64,000 nucleotides of DNA, taken from positions 555,793-619,792 of the forward strand of contig VZTG01006287.1 of the NCBI GenBank assembly GCA_013397845.1, written 5' to 3'. The notes below the pieces were generated by a model. The model did not search any database. It was not told the DNA's origin and saw only the letters and a list, made by a program, of their open reading frames with translations. Positions 62,876-64,000 of this stretch are shown here, one piece after another. Made by a program: the position numbers and the translations under genes. This DNA is from Melanocharis versteri (taxonomy: Eukaryota; Chordata; Aves; Passeriformes; Melanocharitidae). Position 1 is the first letter of the stretch; each line of letters begins with the position of its first letter.

Positions 62876-64000
62876 CTAGGGAGGGCAAGGGAACAGTCAC
62901 TGCACAGTAAATAATAGCAAGAATAACTTATAAAGAACTATCTACCCACAGAATACAGAGTAAAATTAATGTATAGCACTGTACATTATTCTCTATAGTG
63001 TATCTTTTTTTGATTCTCATGTAACACAAGATTTTATTTCAAAGAAGAGAAGGAGCCCCTACCAGCACACCCAATTCAGTTTGGAATTTAAATAACTGCA
63101 GTTTATGGAAAGCAGTGATGAAAAAAGCAGCCACTTGAGTGTTTGGGGGACAGTGACTTCTAGCAGTCTAGTCAGGGTCAGGAGTACAAAATTAGAAATA
63201 AATACTCATTAAAAGTAAACTCTAAGGACAATGCAGCTGCTGGGAACAGAATTCAGTATGTGCATACCAGGGACAATGACCCGAGAGCTCCACTAACCAA
63301 CAGCTTATGAGTACATGCAAATATTAGGCCAGACACACTTCTGAGTATACAATACTTAAGTTGAGATTTACTTAACACTGAGCATTAACAGATTAATCCA
63401 TTTGGTACCCACCATCACCACTTTGGGAGGTGCTACCTGTGGTTTAAACATCAACAACAAACACCGTCAGCCCCAGAGAATCCAGCGACTCCTCAGCACG
63501 CAATGATACAGTGCAGCAATTTTAGAAAATTGGCAAGCATTTTCTAACACTTTCTGGAAGTAAATGATAATTTTTTCATATTATTTTCTTGTAAAACACC
63601 TCATAAATAGAGGCCTTCTACACAACAGAGCCATTGCCATCAAGCTGTGCTCTAAATTTTGTAGTCAGCAGGTCGGAAAAGGGGAGGCAATGACTAAGTT
63701 GGTTCATGGATCCCAGAGCTTCACACTTATTCAAGCTCACTGCAAAGCATGCAATGTTCTTCCCAGAGTTCACTCAGAATTAAGAAGCAGTTCTCCAGAC
63801 AGATTATTTTAAAAGAATTTCCAAGTTAGTTCCAGAATACATTTCAATAATTTAACCTAGATAGGATACAACAGGTCACATAAACAGAAAAACATCTTGT
63901 CTGCAACTACTAGAGAATGAAAAACTAAAAACCTATGAAGTCACTTTTATTCTGCTGATAACAGAGTCAGTAGACACTGTTTCTACAACTTATCTCCACG
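62876..64000 (-). other. Intron upstream of the first visible exon (partial)
   Basis: This is intronic AT-rich sequence ending in the acceptor of the 62703-62875 exon. I see no exon, repeat family or promoter in it. The short open frame at 63564-63812 looks like chance. Confidence 0.6.

Overview
The window looks like nuclear DNA from a bird, probably a songbird. It is about 60% AT and intron-rich. It carries several CR1 LINE fragments with the avian 3' end, and a roughly 950-bp solo LTR of a type I know from songbird genomes. It has no bacterial features, and almost all of the longer open frames are chance ORFs in introns.

One gene explains the coding content. It is a partial gene on the minus strand encoding a TAF4-family subunit of TFIID, most likely TAF4B. 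I can place eleven internal exons, in transcription order from about 62.9 kb down to 1.55 kb. Their phases all agree, and joined they give 550 open codons plus a two-base partial codon. The first exon(s) lie beyond 64000. The C-terminal exons, carrying the end of the conserved TAF4 domain, lie beyond position 1.

In gene order the exons encode a Gln/Ala-rich activator-binding segment (62703-62875), a GC-rich Ala/Pro segment (49032-49163), a Ser/Thr/Gln segment (48149-48376), the TAFH/NHR1 domain (47148-47270, 45418-45507 and the start of 43365-43622), more low-complexity Gln/Ser/Thr sequence (43365-43622, 33911-34016, 29764-29878), and then the conserved C-terminal domain with the histone-fold half that pairs with TAF12 (22192-22361, 3619-3749, 1551-1676).

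The rest is intron. It holds CR1 pieces on both strands, a solo LTR with an internal 38-bp tandem repeat and a gap, a CpG-rich block around a second gap flanked by 33-bp and 39-bp minisatellites, a second CpG-rich block with a YY1/ETS-like motif, a nearly identical 250-bp direct duplication, and an imperfect 130-bp palindrome. The most unusual gene-level points are a GC-AG intron next to the TAFH exon, two NAGNAG acceptors that can each add or drop one Gln, and a coding frame that stays open from the GC-rich exon into a CR1.

I found no tRNA or rRNA gene, no CRISPR array, no second protein-coding gene and no clearly new biological system. The most speculative items are possible internal promoters and a possible extra cassette exon.
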